A DNA stretch of 64,000 nucleotides from Xenopus tropicalis (Eukaryota; Chordata; Amphibia; Anura; Pipidae). The stretch is from assembly GCF_000004195.4 (NCBI RefSeq), contig NC_030677.2, positions 45,199,142 to 45,263,141 on the forward strand, read 5' to 3'. Under the pieces are notes generated by a model. It did not search any database and was not told the origin of the DNA. It saw nothing but the letters and a program-made list of their open reading frames with translations. Each line of letters begins with the position of its first letter. The stretch's first letter is position 1. The position numbers and the translations under genes are program-made. Below are positions 33,367-45,439 of the stretch, one piece after another.

Positions 33367-35699
33367 CCGGGAATATTTTAAAATTATACATAATATAACA
33401 TACATTTCTGATTTTTCTGATTCTTCCATTGCTTAATCTCTTGCACCACGTAGTCAGGTAGCCCGAAAAACACCCAGAATAAAACTGATCTCATTTTTTT
33501 TAGAAAACAGCAGAACTGACATTTTATTAGTTAGTAAGTTAGATTTTTGGGACAACCTCTTTCTTGAAGTCTGCATTAAGAATCATCTTTTGCATTCTCC
33601 TCCTGATTAGACATTCAGACTCAGTATACTATTTCTAAGCCAACTTCCAGACTCGTCTGAGGTCCTCCTGCGTCGCCTGTCATTGTCTTGGCACTTTTTG
33701 TTGCTATGCACCAGAGGGAAGTAGAATTACTCCTTTGGAACACCGCTGGCATCCGGTGTATCCTGCTTGCTGCCTCTCCAGCAAGGTCCATGGGGTACAG
33801 GAATGTGTGTCAGGGTGGGAAATGGTGAGGCAGTTCTGGATGTCTGTTACCTTTTTTACCTGCTTTACCAATTATTGCCTATTTTAGGGACAATTATCCT
33901 TTTTTTACTAATACCTAAAGTACATGATGGCTTAATTAAAGGTTTTTTTGTCATCATTCTGTGATCAAGCATTTTCCAGTGAGTTTTATTTATGGTTGGT
34001 AATTAGTTTTATGTAAGTTTTAAGTAATAGATTTTAATTATTACAGCATAGTTAATAATGGTTTAGCCCAGTTTTTGCAGGGCCCTAGAAGTTACGTAGT
34101 TACTGTAGTCAACTCTTCTGTGCCACAGTGTGGTTATCTGTTGCCCCAGGAGTAGCCTTGCAATTGGGCACTGACTGCTAAACAGTGGCTAAGCAGAATG
34201 GCAGTGCTTTATATTGGGCCTGCGCAGGGCCTGAACTAGGGGTAGGCAGAAGAGGCACCTGCCTAGGGTGCAACGGTTGGGGGGGCGCCTCTTCTTTTAC
34301 CTACCTCTATTTCCGGACCCTTTCCCCCACTGCAGTGGCCCTGGCAACCCCGCCACCCTGTGTGCGTGCAACGTGCGCTCGCTTGCGGTGGGCGCCTGGT
34401 CGGCTTGGTCTGACATTGGGCCTGCATAGGCCTGCTGTTTTGAATCTCAGTCCAGATACAGGCAGCACTACCTAGTTTACATAAGGGTAAAGAAAAACTG
34501 AGCTACTAGTAGCAGCTACTTTATCACTCCAGAAAATACCCTGCCATAGACACACAGAGACAGTTATCAGTAAATGATCAGCATTGTCTGTTTTAGTAGC
34601 TGTAACAAGTAGCTGCTACTAGTAGATCTGTGTGTCTTCACCCTAAAAGGGCTATCTCTTCTATTTTGAGAGTAATCTGGTAGTAATCCTACCTGTTGTT
34701 TATTTATGCATGGCTGCACTCTTCTGGGTACTGAAATTAATGCATTTGCATTTTATTTAGTCCCAGACTTAAAAAAACTGAGGTTTGGACGAGGCAGGCC
34801 AATAGAAAAATCTTGCCACTGTGCACTAAAAACAGCCAAGGTCTTCTTAGAACAAAAGTTATTAATGTGTGTAGCATAAGTTCCTGCAGCTATTTCCAAA
34901 AAAACAAAAGACCCTGCCTTTGAGGAATGTTTTTCTTTGCACTGCTTTAGTGCAACTGTACCCCAGGCTGCATGTATAGACAATTAGACCTTTTTTGCTA
35001 TAGCTAACAACACGGTTAACTAAAACCCACATAAATAATCTTTTTGGACTTTAGTTCATCTTTAATGACCAAATAGCCATTTCATCCGATAATATGCAGT
35101 AAATACCCCCAAGTCTCATTGCCCTGCACCCCACTTTGAAACACATAACATTCACAGTTCCATACAGTGGGAGAAATATTGTATTCTTCATTCATAAAAG
35201 AGAAACATATATATTTAATTTGGGTATTCTTTTAAATTACCATCTGATTTGAAATGTCCAGTATAATACTGAAGGTTATTTTAATAAGCAGGCTCCTTAT
35301 AATTCAGAGCTTCTTCTCTCAATTACTTGTCTGGTATATACCCCTTTGTTCAGTGTATGGCGCTCGCATCCTTTTTTTTATTCTTATTAAAGAACACATA
35401 ATGACATGTAATTCCAATTCTGGATCTGACTTTTGTAGGATGATTGAAGCAACTTTGTAATTTTGAACTTTAGCTGATTATTAAGTGTATATAAGACTAC
35501 CTTGCCTTTGCCTTTAATCAGTTCTGGACTGTACTGTTTCCCCCAGATTGTTTAATTAGTGGTTGCGTACATCAGCAAGTAATGCATTATCTGATGCTGT
35601 AAAACTGTCTATAAATGTAACATTACATATTAAATATATTTTGAGTAATAAAAAATGTTGGCAAAATTGGTTTTAGGTTCATCTTATTACAGGTACCGG
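33367..35699. other. Intergenic, no gene; repeat fragments
   Basis: 34206-34420 is a dispersed repeat (CTGAACTAGGGGTAGGCAGA, then AGGCACCTGCCTAGGG) also seen near 39585, 48223 and 12433. 34480-34645 is a small inverted-repeat element (GAGCTACTAGTAGCAGCTAC / GTAGCTGCTACTAGTAGATC) with a second copy at 49090-49275. Otherwise nothing recognised. Confidence 0.55.
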
Positions 35700-35969
35700 A
35701 CCCCTTATCTGGAAACCCATTATCCAGAAAGTTCAAAGTTACGGAAAGGCCATCTCCCATAGACTCCATTGTAATCAAATAATTCACATTTTTAAAAATG
35801 TAATAATGTAATACTAAGATATTATGAATCCTTATTGGAGCCAAAACAATCCTTTTGGGTTTAATTATTGTTTAAATATTTTAGTCGATTTAAGGTAGGA
35901 GATCCAAATTACGGAAAAACCCCTTATCCAGAAAACCCGGAGCATTCTGGATAATGGGTCCCGTACCTG
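35700..35969. mobile_element. TA-flanked MITE (CAGGTATGGGA family), copy 2
   Basis: CAGGTACCGGACCCCTTATC ... GGGTCCCGTACCTG, flanked by TA at 35698-35699 and 35970-35971. Shares AAAGGCCATCTCCCATAGAC with the copy at 32265. Confidence 0.8.
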
Positions 35970-35971
35970 TA

Positions 35972-36831
35972 CTTGTGTAGATTCTGAACAAAGAAGTATA
36001 TTTCTTTCTTTAGTTACTTTAATGCTATTTCTCCAAAATATGTCGACTTTCTGATTTATTATATAGGCAGAGGTTAGGGTGTGCTAACTGACACAAATAC
36101 TAATAAAAAATCAACGTCTTCTACTTATCAAGTTATTAGGCCTTGTCATCACTGCTTGCAATCTAAGCTGCCACACAGTTTTCTAACCCTATGTAAATTG
36201 GGCATCAAACTGTCAGAAAGATCCCTGGCATTCATATTATGTTTCAGCTTTGTGTGAAATATGATCTTGTCAACTGCAAGCTTTGAGACAAAACTGAGCC
36301 TTTTTATAAAAGAAAGCTAACTTCAGTTTAGATTGGCAACTTAATAGTTTAAAAAAGTGAAGAATTTAAGAAAATAGCAGATTTATCAACATTCTGATTT
36401 TGGTGGTTTTAAAGGTTAAATTCCTTTCCACTAAAACCATAAATGTCTAGTCATTTATTAAACAACCTGAATTGAAAAAATATGAATGAATTAAAATGTG
36501 TAATGAAAAGAAAAAGCACATGAAAACAACAATTTTTTTATCGTTTTTTTAATGTTTTCCTACGAATTTCCGTGGACTTTCCAAAGAAAAATCCCTAAAA
36601 AACACTAAAATCACAAATTGTTACAATATGCCTTGGGCAGCTCCCATGGACTTCTACATGACGAAGAATCCGAAGATTAGTACATGCCCCCCTGAGTATC
36701 GATTTGCATTTCATTTAAAAAAAAATCTGTCAGCAAAATTTGCGATTTGGTAGGTTGAAAGACACATTTCCAAATTTGCCAGAATGTGTTCTTTTTTAAA
36801 ATATATGTTTTCGGGAGTTCAGCTAACTTTT
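35972..36831. other. Intergenic, no gene seen
   Basis: AT-rich. Fragments such as GCAGATTTATCAACATTCTG (36379) look like ends of further MITEs without clear partners. Confidence 0.4.
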
Positions 36832-37566
36832 GGAGGCAGATTTACTAAAACTCTTTTTTCTCAATTTTATTTTTTTGAAATCACAAATCAACTCACTTCC
36901 ATGATAGTCAAAAAATCTGAACTGAAAAAGCATGTGTTGGAAAAAGTCACAAAAAAGTTGCAAAACATGCAACTTCTTAAACTTGTTGCACAGTAACTGC
37001 AACTTTTTTGTGTTGTCGCACAAAAGCCAGCGGCAAAAATTTGAAAAGATTTGAAGCTAAAATGATCTTCCAGGGAACAGAAGGGACATCTGCGTTGTGA
37101 TCGACAGGTTTTAGAAGTATTTTTCAAATTGTGAATTGTTGCAGTTTTGTTGCATTAAAATCTCGGAAATGTTGTGCTTGTTTTTTCCACAAAAAATTTT
37201 AGTGCAAAAAAACGTGAATCGCAAAAAAAAAAGAAAATCCGAATAGTGATGAGCGAATTCGTGTAAAATTTGCAAAACTATAAGAAAATGTGCGAAACGG
37301 TGAAATATTTGCAAAACGCTTTTGTTGCACGATTTTATTTTGTCATCCGCTTCCTTTTTTTGTCAGCCATGTTTTTTTTTTAAGCGACTGCGCCCAATTT
37401 GATGCAAACGTGTCTTTTTTTTGATGCACAACAAAGTTTTGCGTAGCAAATTTTCGCTGATGTTTTGCAAAACAATGCCAATGCCGAAATGAGGAAATTC
37501 GCTGCGAATCCATGCCTGACAGAAAAATGTGCGCATCACTAAATACGAACGGCAGTAAATGCCCCC
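36832..37566. mobile_element. MITE with a second MITE nested in it
   Basis: Outer ends GGAGGCAGATTTACT and AGTAAATGCCCCC. Nested inside is 37246-37539. Several short coding frames rich in Phe and Cys here are artefacts of repeated TTTTT/GCAAC motifs. Confidence 0.5.
37246..37539. mobile_element. Nested TA-flanked MITE
   Basis: GTGATGAGCGAATTCG at the left and GTGCGCATCAC at the right, flanked by TA at 37244-37245 and 37540-37541. Rich in TTTTGCAAAA and GCGAAT motifs. Confidence 0.6.
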
Positions 37567-38350
37567 TTGGTGTTTAACGTTTGCTTGTGCTGGTCAGTCT
37601 GCAAATTAATTATCTTCCAAATAAATTACATTAAAGCTGCAGGTAACTAAATGGGTTATTATGAAATCATTTCCAAATAATTGTGACATTATTCAAACAT
37701 ATTTACATTGCACATTTAAGAAAGGCTAAAATGTCAGTTATATCAATAGAACTTGTTACACAAATACCCATGAAGAATACTTGTGAACGTGGCCAAGATG
37801 TAACTGGACTATTTCACAATCTGTATCTTAATATAGCTAAAGTTCAGTCAGGGTTGGACAGTACTGTGGCAATTCTACTTCATTTCTCTGCAGTATTCTC
37901 CCCTTGGCAATCTGTGGCAGCTGGTGGCTTTCTGCAGATGGTCTTTCCAAAGCGACACTCACTAGGCAAGCTGAAACAAGCATGGGGTTGTTGGGACACG
38001 GCAATTACATTGTGGGCGGGGGGGGGGGGGTGGCTCTCTGTCCCTGTCCATCCCCATTAGGATATCCCAGAGCTGAACTAACTAAGTACTGATGGGACCT
38101 ACTTGCACCAGTTACTGTGCACATTTTCATGAAGCCTAAACCATGTTAGAAAGATGTTTAATTAAACATGTTGTTAAAACAACCATTCTAGTGATTTTCA
38201 TGACAATCAACATAATGGACACTGTTTCATTGAACACTGTGAGACATATAAGCACATTGTCTCCATCTAATGTATTCCAAGTGATACTCAGGATGTACCA
38301 TTCAGAATAAAAATACCTACACACAAGTATAATTGTAACAATAAACATTT
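37567..38350. other. Intergenic, no gene; G-tract
   Basis: A run of about 10 G sits near 38021-38030. No domain-bearing frame. Confidence 0.45.
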
Positions 38351-38902
38351 TTAAAGGAATACTGTCATGGGAAAACATGTTTTTTTCAAAATGCAATGGT
38401 TAATAGAGCTTCTCCAGCAAAATCCTGCACTGAAATCTGTTTTTTTAAAATAGAATTTTTTATATTTAATTTTGAAATTTCACATGGGGCTAGCCATATT
38501 CTTCATTTCCCAGGGTGCCACAGCCATGTGACCTGTGCTCTGATAAACTTCAGTCACACTTTACTGCTGAGCTGCTAGTTCGAGTGATATCAACCCCTCC
38601 TCAGCAGCTGATCAGCAGGACAATGGGGAGGTAGATCTTCATAGTCAATGGGAAGGTAGCAAAGTAGCAGCTCCTTGACACCTGTATTGCTAAAAGTAGT
38701 AGATATCAGAATAGCACTCAATAGTAAAAAATCCAAGTCTGGCTTGGGACTCCTCCAGTTACATAGGAGTAGGAGAAACAATAGGTTACCTGAAAGCAGT
38801 TCTAATGTGTAGTGCTGGCTCCTTCTGAATGCTCAGACTCACAGTAAACAGTGTAATTTAGAAATAAAGTACACCATAAAAATCTTGACAGAATCCCTTT
38901 AA
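38351..38902. mobile_element. T2/Kolobok-type MITE, full copy
   Basis: TTAAAGGAATACTGTCATGG at the left and TTGACAGAATCCCTTTAA at the right, TTAA at both edges. Partial copies lie at 16325-16590 and 27690-28034. Confidence 0.85.
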
Positions 38903-40388
38903 GAAAATAAACACAGGCATGTAATACAATAAAGAAAATCTGTAAAAAAACATTACCAGAAGACCTGAGCACCTACAAGGAATGCTGAGTAGTAGCTGGT
39001 ATTAGTGAATCTAGGTTCTGACCAAGGAGACTCATTGGGCTGTTAACCAAGAGCAGTGACCCACCATGCCCTCCCTTCAGGATAGAGCACACAGTGTTGT
39101 GTGTCTGAATGCTTGAGAGTGGCTGTTAATAATGTGTAGACGTTTGTTACTGATGTGTAGCTCTCTATCCTATAACTAACTGCCTAAGCCAAAACATAAA
39201 TGGTTATTTGTTTGGTAAATAGTTGGCAAAATATACCAGGCTGCTACAATTCAATACCATGAGCTACGCCTTTCACAGTACTGAGATTGCTGCAGCTGAG
39301 AATTAACTTAGAATTAAGGCAGATTGTTGGAACTGATAGAACTAACTGTAATCCAATCCTTCCAAAAGGGGAGTTAAATAAGGCAACGCACTCTTGGTTG
39401 CACAGCAGATCACAAAGGACCTGGCTAGGATATTAGCCTTAGATAATAGGCCCATGATTTCTTTGTCTGGCACTGAGTTTCTCAGGTTAATACACAATAT
39501 TTGCCTACAGTATCAAATGATGTCTGAACACCATTTCACTAATAATGCCAATCACTATCCATATGCTGACAATGAGTCATAGCTGGGCCACCTAGTATTA
39601 GCACCCAAGGCAATACTACTTGGCCAAGTACCACCCAGAATGTCCCCCTCCCGCACGCTCCCCGCAGCCCCTCCACCCTGCTTCTGTAACCATTGCTGCT
39701 ACTGTTGCTTGCACCACTCCAAAGGTTGGTCATTGCCTTGCTCCCTACCTCACTTCCACCTGTTGGTCGCATGATTGGAATTGTGCTCCTCCATCAGCAC
39801 CCTAGGCAAGTGACTCTCCTGCCTCCCCTTAGTTCTGGCCCTGGAAGCAGTTCTTGGGCTTGCACTTTGGAGATTGGGGGTTACAAAATTTGCACCAGAT
39901 CTAATCACCAATAGCAACGAATCAGATGTCACCTTTCAACCACGTGTCCAATACATACTACCCATTAATAGGCTGCTGTGGGCTACCAAGACCTGGGGGA
40001 AATGTTGAGACCTGTATTACATTACCCTGGTCCCAAAGTTTGTGCCAGGTCTAGTAACCCATACCACCCAATCAGCATATAGCATTTAGCAGTCACGTGT
40101 TTTAAAGTAAACATCTGATTGGTTGCTGTGAGCTACTAAACTTCATCAAAATTTGACTTTTATTGATATGATCATTCATTCAAACTATGGCCTCTGTTAT
40201 CTATACTGGAGGCTGATCTTCCTGTGTATAGGACCAAAGTGATTGCCAACATATAAAAATCATTCTTGACACATACAGTTTGTGTGTTGCTGAAAGTTTT
40301 GCAGAGAGTTCAGTTATTTTGAATTAAAAAACAAAGGGAAATGGGATGAATGTAAATTGTTTTTTAATGACTTGAAAGTATGAGTTGC
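38903..40388. other. Intergenic, no gene; repeat fragments
   Basis: 39585-39850 is a dispersed repeat ending ...GTTCTGGCCCTG (hAT-like end). 39885-40145 holds two fragments of the family with AATCAGATG and GATTGGTTGCTGTGAGCTAC. No host gene seen. Confidence 0.5.
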
Positions 40389-40640
40389 AAAATATGTTAA
40401 TAAATCAGTTATTATGATAAATGACTGATAAGCAAACAATTCTAAGGCAAAAAGCCAGTTTCTACACCTTGTTACATACAGCCTTTTGTGGTCACGTTTC
40501 ATCGCCAAACTATAAAAGAATCTTCTTGAGAAAGAAGTTAAATACATTAATGCCAGTGATGAAGCAATCCCTTTGATTGATGGACAATGGAAGTGTGACA
40601 CTGGGACCAATGTCAATAATCTGCAGGAAATTGCCCAATG
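40389..40640 (+). repeat. Diverged direct duplication, copy A
   Basis: AAATATGTTAATAAATCAGT through AATTCTAAGGCAAAAAGCCA, TTGTTACATACAGCCTTTTG and TCTGCAGGAAATTGCCCAAT recurs in the same order and orientation at 41393-41612, about 1 kb away. Confidence 0.75.
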
Positions 40641-41392
40641 CATTTGTAGGTAGGAGTCCAACAGAAAGGCAATTAAAATTCAGACTGGAGGGAACATTTA
40701 CCAGTAATTGGGTGAAATGTTTGTAAATAGCAATTAAACAAATGTTTAAATGGGGTGTAAATTTCCCAACATAATTAAATATATGTTCACGGGTTACATA
40801 ATGCTGGGAACTGTGTCTAGCAACCATTGATTTAAATACGTGTTACAAGCCCCCATGGCACAATAATTTTAGGCCCCCCCCCACAAAACAAAAAGTTCTA
40901 GAAGCCAGGAACTGGGTTTTCTGGATAAGGGGTCTTTCCATAAGTTGGATCTCCATACATTATTTAAACATTAAATAAACCCAAAAGGATTGTTTTACCT
41001 CCAATAAGGATTAATTAAATGTTAGTTAGGTAAAAGTGCAAGGTACTGTTTTATTAATAAATTAAAAAGAAATTAATTGTAAAAAATTTGAATTGTTTCT
41101 TTAAAATATTGTCTATGGGAGATCGCCTTTCCGTATTTTGAAACTCTCTGAATTACAGGCTTCCAGATAAGGGATCCCATATATGTATTGAATTTGCTCA
41201 TTAATTTGATTTTTAAGTCACATTATCTTGTTTATTTAGGGATTTTTGTTTTGGTTAAATAAATTATAACAGTTACAATAATTGTTACACCAGGGCCATG
41301 GGACCAATTTACCAATTTCACCAATTTATTGAATTTACATTCTTTAGTTAATTAGCTAGAAGTACGTGTTTTCAAATTTTAATTTTTGTTCA
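40641..41392. other. Between the duplicated blocks; partial CAGGTATGGGA-family MITE
   Basis: 40905-41190 carries TTTTCTGGATAAGGGGTC and CTTCCAGATAAGGGATCCCA, the inverted ends of the MITE family at 32265-32588, with decayed termini. Confidence 0.55.
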
Positions 41393-41612
41393 AAATATGT
41401 TAATAAATCAGTTAATATAATTATCCAGTGATAAGCAAATAATTCTAAGGCAAAAGGCCAGTTGCTTCTCCTTGTTACATACAGCCTTTTGCAGTCACGT
41501 CTCATCACCAAACTATAAAGATCATTTTTGAGAAAGAAATAAGTACATTATTGCTAGTGATGAGGCAATGCCATTGACCAATGTCATTAGTCTGCAGGAA
41601 ATTGCACAAATT
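41393..41612 (+). repeat. Diverged direct duplication, copy B
   Basis: Second copy of 40389-40640. A further related pair, CAATAATTGTTACACCAGGG near 41276 and CAATAATACCTGTCACACCA near 41612, suggests the repeated unit once extended further right. Confidence 0.7.
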
Positions 41613-42136
41613 ACAATAATACCTGTCACACCAATGCCATGGCACCAAGGGAACATTTATGGGCAATAATAATTTGTTCTTTTACTGTGATTTAATGAAT
41701 TTCATTGCCAGCTCTGTTGATAGATAATTAGAGATATATGTCAAGAGAGGGGCAGTATTTAGAAATGGGGGCAGTAAGGAAGAGGCCCTGCAAAATATTT
41801 TACTTTGGGATCCATAGCCTGTTAAATACAACCTTGTTTGTTTGCAGATGTAAGAGTGGAGTTTGAGCTGCCTAAAAGTTGACCACTTAAATATGGCTGC
41901 AAATCCTGTCAGCTAGTTTATATATGATTAAATTTGCATTTGATGAAGGGTTCTTGGGGTTGTCAAGAAGACAAAAATAAGAATTCATTAAGACCTTTGA
42001 GAGCAGGGAATAGGAAAAGGATGGCCAAAGCAATGACAGAGACAAAGATTCTATGGTGCAAAGAAAGTCAAAAGTACTAAGGCCAGTCAGCATGGAAATG
42101 ATAGTGGCTGCCACCTGCAAAACTGTTGTTGCTATA
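41613..42136. other. Left flank of the retroviral fragment, no gene seen
   Basis: A 77-codon minus frame (42120-41887) follows the truncated protease but is not recognisable as reverse transcriptase or envelope. The provirus break lies near 42140. Confidence 0.4.
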
Positions 42137-42715
42137 TCACAAGAGAGGTTGGAAACAGATGTTTAAACGATGTTCTCTACAATGGTATTTGATAGGGATT
42201 AAACCCATGGCTTTGTAGGGTGTGCAATCAACAAAACCCACATCATATTTGTTTTGGGCCCAAACATTAGATAAAGATGGATCGTCAGGCAAATCTTGTA
42301 AATTAAGAAACATGGAATTAGTTTCAGGAACAAAAATATCAGCAGTGAGTCCACCAGTAGGGGAAACTCTAATAGACTGAAATCCTAGTTTGTGAAATAA
42401 ATCTCTGCCTAGTAAATTTTCAGGGCAACCTGGGATAAGTTTAAACGGATGTAATATAATGCGATCCGATCCCGGACACACAATAGGCAATGGAGGTGTT
42501 TGGAAAGTAGGAGTCAGTACCCCATTAATCCCAATTGAAGGTGTGGATCCATGTCTATCTCCCTCATATGAGTTTGTACTGATACAGGAGGTGGTAGCTC
42601 CGGTATCTACCAAAAACATCAAATCTATTCCCCCGACTTTTAGTATTATGTAGGGGTCAGCGTCAGATGATGAGGAGATGACAGGGAAGAGCGGGGTACA
42701 ACCTTCAGGGCAGCC
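42137..42715 (-). pseudogene. pro: Retroviral protease, truncated before reverse transcriptase
   Basis: In the same frame as gag and separated from it only by the UAG at 42718-42716. The retropepsin active site is FLVDTGATTSC (codons at about 42620-42588), and the family C-terminal motif ENLLGRDLF lies near 42418-42392. The frame stops at 42139-42137 shortly after the expected end of protease. No reverse transcriptase motifs follow, so pol was deleted. In retroviruses this enzyme cuts the Gag and Gag-Pol precursors. Confidence 0.85.
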
Positions 42716-42718
42716 CTA
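42716..42718 (-). other. gag terminal UAG, candidate readthrough codon
   Basis: Gag ends at this UAG and the protease frame continues without shift (UAG GGC UGC CCU GAA). Gammaretroviruses, and probably epsilonretroviruses, translate pol by suppressing such a UAG. Readthrough here is inferred from the frame relationship only. Confidence 0.65.
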
Positions 42719-44840
42719 TGTGGAACCTGGCCAGTTGATGGCATGTCGGGGACTATTATTTTGTTGAAGAGTAGGTTGTGTAGTTTGAGTCGGCTGTGAA
42801 ACCTGGGCAATTGGGACTGCGTTTAATTGGAATGGTTGTAATTGATTATTGAATTGTAGGGGAAAAGGGCATTGGCTATACCAGTGGCCACTTTGTCCGC
42901 AATTAAAACATTGATTGTTTCGTGTTGAAGTTTGAGTATTTTGGAAACTCCCCCAATTATTATAACTACTTTTGGGGCGTCCCCTACCACGGCCTTTGTT
43001 CCACCTCCCCCTATTGTATCCACCCCTTCCCCATCCCTGATTTTGATAAGGTTGAGGATTGGGAGTAGCATAGTACACGTCATTGGTGGCGGGGGTTGTT
43101 GTTGAGAGTGTGGTAACGGTGGGGGCTGTTACTGTTGGTTGTGTTGCTGAAACATTATGTTCTGACCTTGTACTTGTACTTTCTACATATGTTCCTAAAA
43201 CTTTCTTGTCTCCTTTGGCAAGGCTATCATAACAACTTGCGGCTTCTTTTTCTATAACTTTTTTTTGGAAATCCCCAGCAGTAAGAGTGGGCCACTCAGA
43301 AATTAACTGTTTGGTGGTTAGACTACACTGAGGCGTCATATTCCCTAAACATGTCTGCACTTTGAGTTGAGACATATTCCCTTCAGAAGACAAAGCAGCA
43401 TCTTTCCAAATTATAAAAAATCGCTTGACAAAATCGCTAGGTAACTCGTTAGGTTTTTGTCTACATCCAAGGGCTATCGACATAGATTGTCGATCAGTCC
43501 ATAACCTTTTCATTTCCTTTTCTATTTCATCCCACATAGTATTTATACCCTCCATTGTATTCAACGGATATTGGGCAGCATTCATAACATCAGCTGCTAC
43601 AGGGTTGGAAATAGAAGGGACTTTAGTCCAATCCCATCCAGATTCTAAGTCATAACCAAGAATTCCATCAATGATTAATTTTACGTCAGCTTGATGCATG
43701 CATTGGCCCTGACACATTCTTTTTAGGTATATTAAACAGGCACCAGGATTTTTCCTGGGGTCAGGAGCATTGGCGAGTAAATTTTGCAAGTCAGAGGGGT
43801 TTAATGGTTTCATAATAAGTTGATCTCCAACAGTAAGGAAAGGATAATGTTTATCTGCTTCTTTAGTTTTGGAGTGTGTTGCTTTATTTCGAGATCGGAG
43901 CTGGGGTGGACTAAGTGGAGGGGGTGGAGGTAGAGGATCAGATAGCTTCTTTTTAAGTATGATTTTTTCAGGGGTGTGCATGACCACTTCAAACCCTATT
44001 TGGGATATTTTATCTTGAACAGCGGGAGAAGGGAATGTCGCACTTATTTGATCTAATTTGTCTTGAGTGGCGGGAGAAGGGAACATTACATCCTCTCCCT
44101 CCTCTTCTTCTTCTCCAATGTAAGTTTGGGAAGACTGGGAGTGTGACGAGAGAGGAGGTGAGCTGATAGAGGAAACTGTTGCAGCAGGTTGTGCGGCAAT
44201 AGGCATTTGGACAGGGGCGAGTGTAAATGGTAAAGAAGGAGAGAGTAATTGGGCTTGTAGTGGGGCTGCAGTGTCACCATATTGTTGTGGCACTTGTAGG
44301 GCAAGTAGTGGAGCAGTGGGAGTAGAGGCAACGGCGATATCTTCCTCATTGTGAGGTTTATGTTTCAGATTTGGGTATATGGCAGTATAGGAAGGAGCTG
44401 GGGTAGAAACTTTTTCAGGATATTCTTTTCGGTATTGGGCAGTATCTGACTTGTTAACTGGTGTTGCAGGGCTACGTTTAAACATCCTGAACACTCGTGA
44501 CTTATGTGTATTCTCAGTTTTGGGGAGGGAGGGCGTTGTATGCCATCCTGGGGCTATTTTAAGCCAATTTTCACCACCCCGTGTCATATATGTGTAATCC
44601 CAATCTGGGTCTCCTGTCTCCTTTTTAATACACATCTGGTACACCATGTTCATGTAATAAAGATTTGGCACCATCACGGGGGAAAGGATTTTCTAATTCT
44701 AAACATTCTCCCCAACCAGCTATATTATCAACCCATGGATCAACAAAAAATCCTCCTTCTGGACTACAACGGTACACATATTGCTTACATGTCTCATTAA
44801 CCAATGATGGAGGCAAAGCTTTAGAAGTTTTGTTACCCAT
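42716..44840 (-). pseudogene. gag: Retroviral gag with one frameshift
   Basis: Starts MGNKTSK at 44840, a Gly-2 context expected for N-myristoylation of the matrix domain. After about 53 codons the frame is lost at a run of five G on the plus strand (44678-44682) and continues in a second frame to the UAG at 42718. The second frame is open for about 650 codons. It has a Pro-rich middle (LPPPPPLSPP), a capsid region with a major-homology-like segment (CRQKPNELPSDFVKRF near 43470-43420), a Gly/Arg-rich basic stretch and one zinc knuckle CFNCGQSGHWYSQC (42910-42869, C-x2-C-x4-H-x4-C). A single indel is the only break seen, so the copy is not very old. Gag assembles the particle at the membrane. 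Confidence 0.9.
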
Positions 44841-44846
44841 ACTTAC
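44841..44846 (-). promoter_or_regulatory. Splice donor next to the gag start
   Basis: TTG|GTAAGTATG on the minus strand puts a consensus 5' splice site just upstream of the gag ATG. This is a plausible major splice donor for a subgenomic env message, though env is lost here. Confidence 0.5.
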
Positions 44847-44889
44847 CAATTTGGTTTGGGAATACACGGTAAAAGCAGAGAGAAAGCAA

Positions 44890-45070
44890 CACTAGGCTGT
44901 TTTGAGATCATGGTCCCAACAATACCTTTGGCAATCTCTCGCGATCAACTCTTAATACCGTCTATCCTCAAATTGTTAACACTTGAGTGTAAGCACTCTT
45001 GGTAACACAAAGTCGTTAGGGCTGAACTGAGATCAAGGTCCCAACAAGACCCACAACAACTTGCGATCAC
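44890..45070 (-). repeat. Direct repeat in the retroviral leader
   Basis: GAGATCATGGTCCCAACAA and, 125 bases on, GAGATCAAGGTCCCAACAAG; each is followed by GCGATCA(A)CTCTTAATACC. The duplication lies between the primer-binding site and gag, where packaging signals usually sit. Confidence 0.7.
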
Positions 45071-45237
45071 TCTTAATACCAGGTGTGCTTATGTGAGCAG
45101 ATACATAAAATACAGTTACAGGTACATATAACAAAGACAGAACAACACAGAAATGCACATGCAGAGACGAATCAGTCAGTAAATAATGTTTCCCATACAC
45201 ATCCTGAGAATTCCCTATACTCTTATTATCTATATCT

Positions 45238-45332
45238 CTACCCTAGAGACTATTTAACCTATTTAATCATGTCTCCACCCTAGAGACTATTTAACCTCTA
45301 CCCTAGAGGACCTCTACCCTAGAGATTTCTTG
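45238..45332. repeat. Short tandem repeat in the retroviral leader
   Basis: CCCTAGAGACTATTTAACC occurs twice and CTCTACCCTAGAG-type partial units follow, about five units in all. Confidence 0.75.
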
Positions 45333-45416
45333 TTAGACTGCTAACTGTAGCCAGAGGTAAGAGGAAAACCGTCAATTAAGACGTAAATTCTACTTACCAC
45401 TGGATTCTCCTGCCGA

Positions 45417-45435
45417 TCCCACGTCTCTGACACCA
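45417..45435 (-). other. Putative primer-binding site (tRNA-Leu-like)
   Basis: The minus strand starts TGGTGTCAGA, complementary to a tRNA-Leu 3' end (CTGACACCA), with mismatches further in. It sits 4 bases inside the putative LTR end (CA at 45441-45440). Confidence 0.5.
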
Positions 45436-45439
45436 AGAC

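Noticed and set aside
41887..42120. 77-codon minus frame as retroviral envelope or reverse transcriptase
   Set aside because: No reverse transcriptase or transmembrane-envelope motifs could be recognised.
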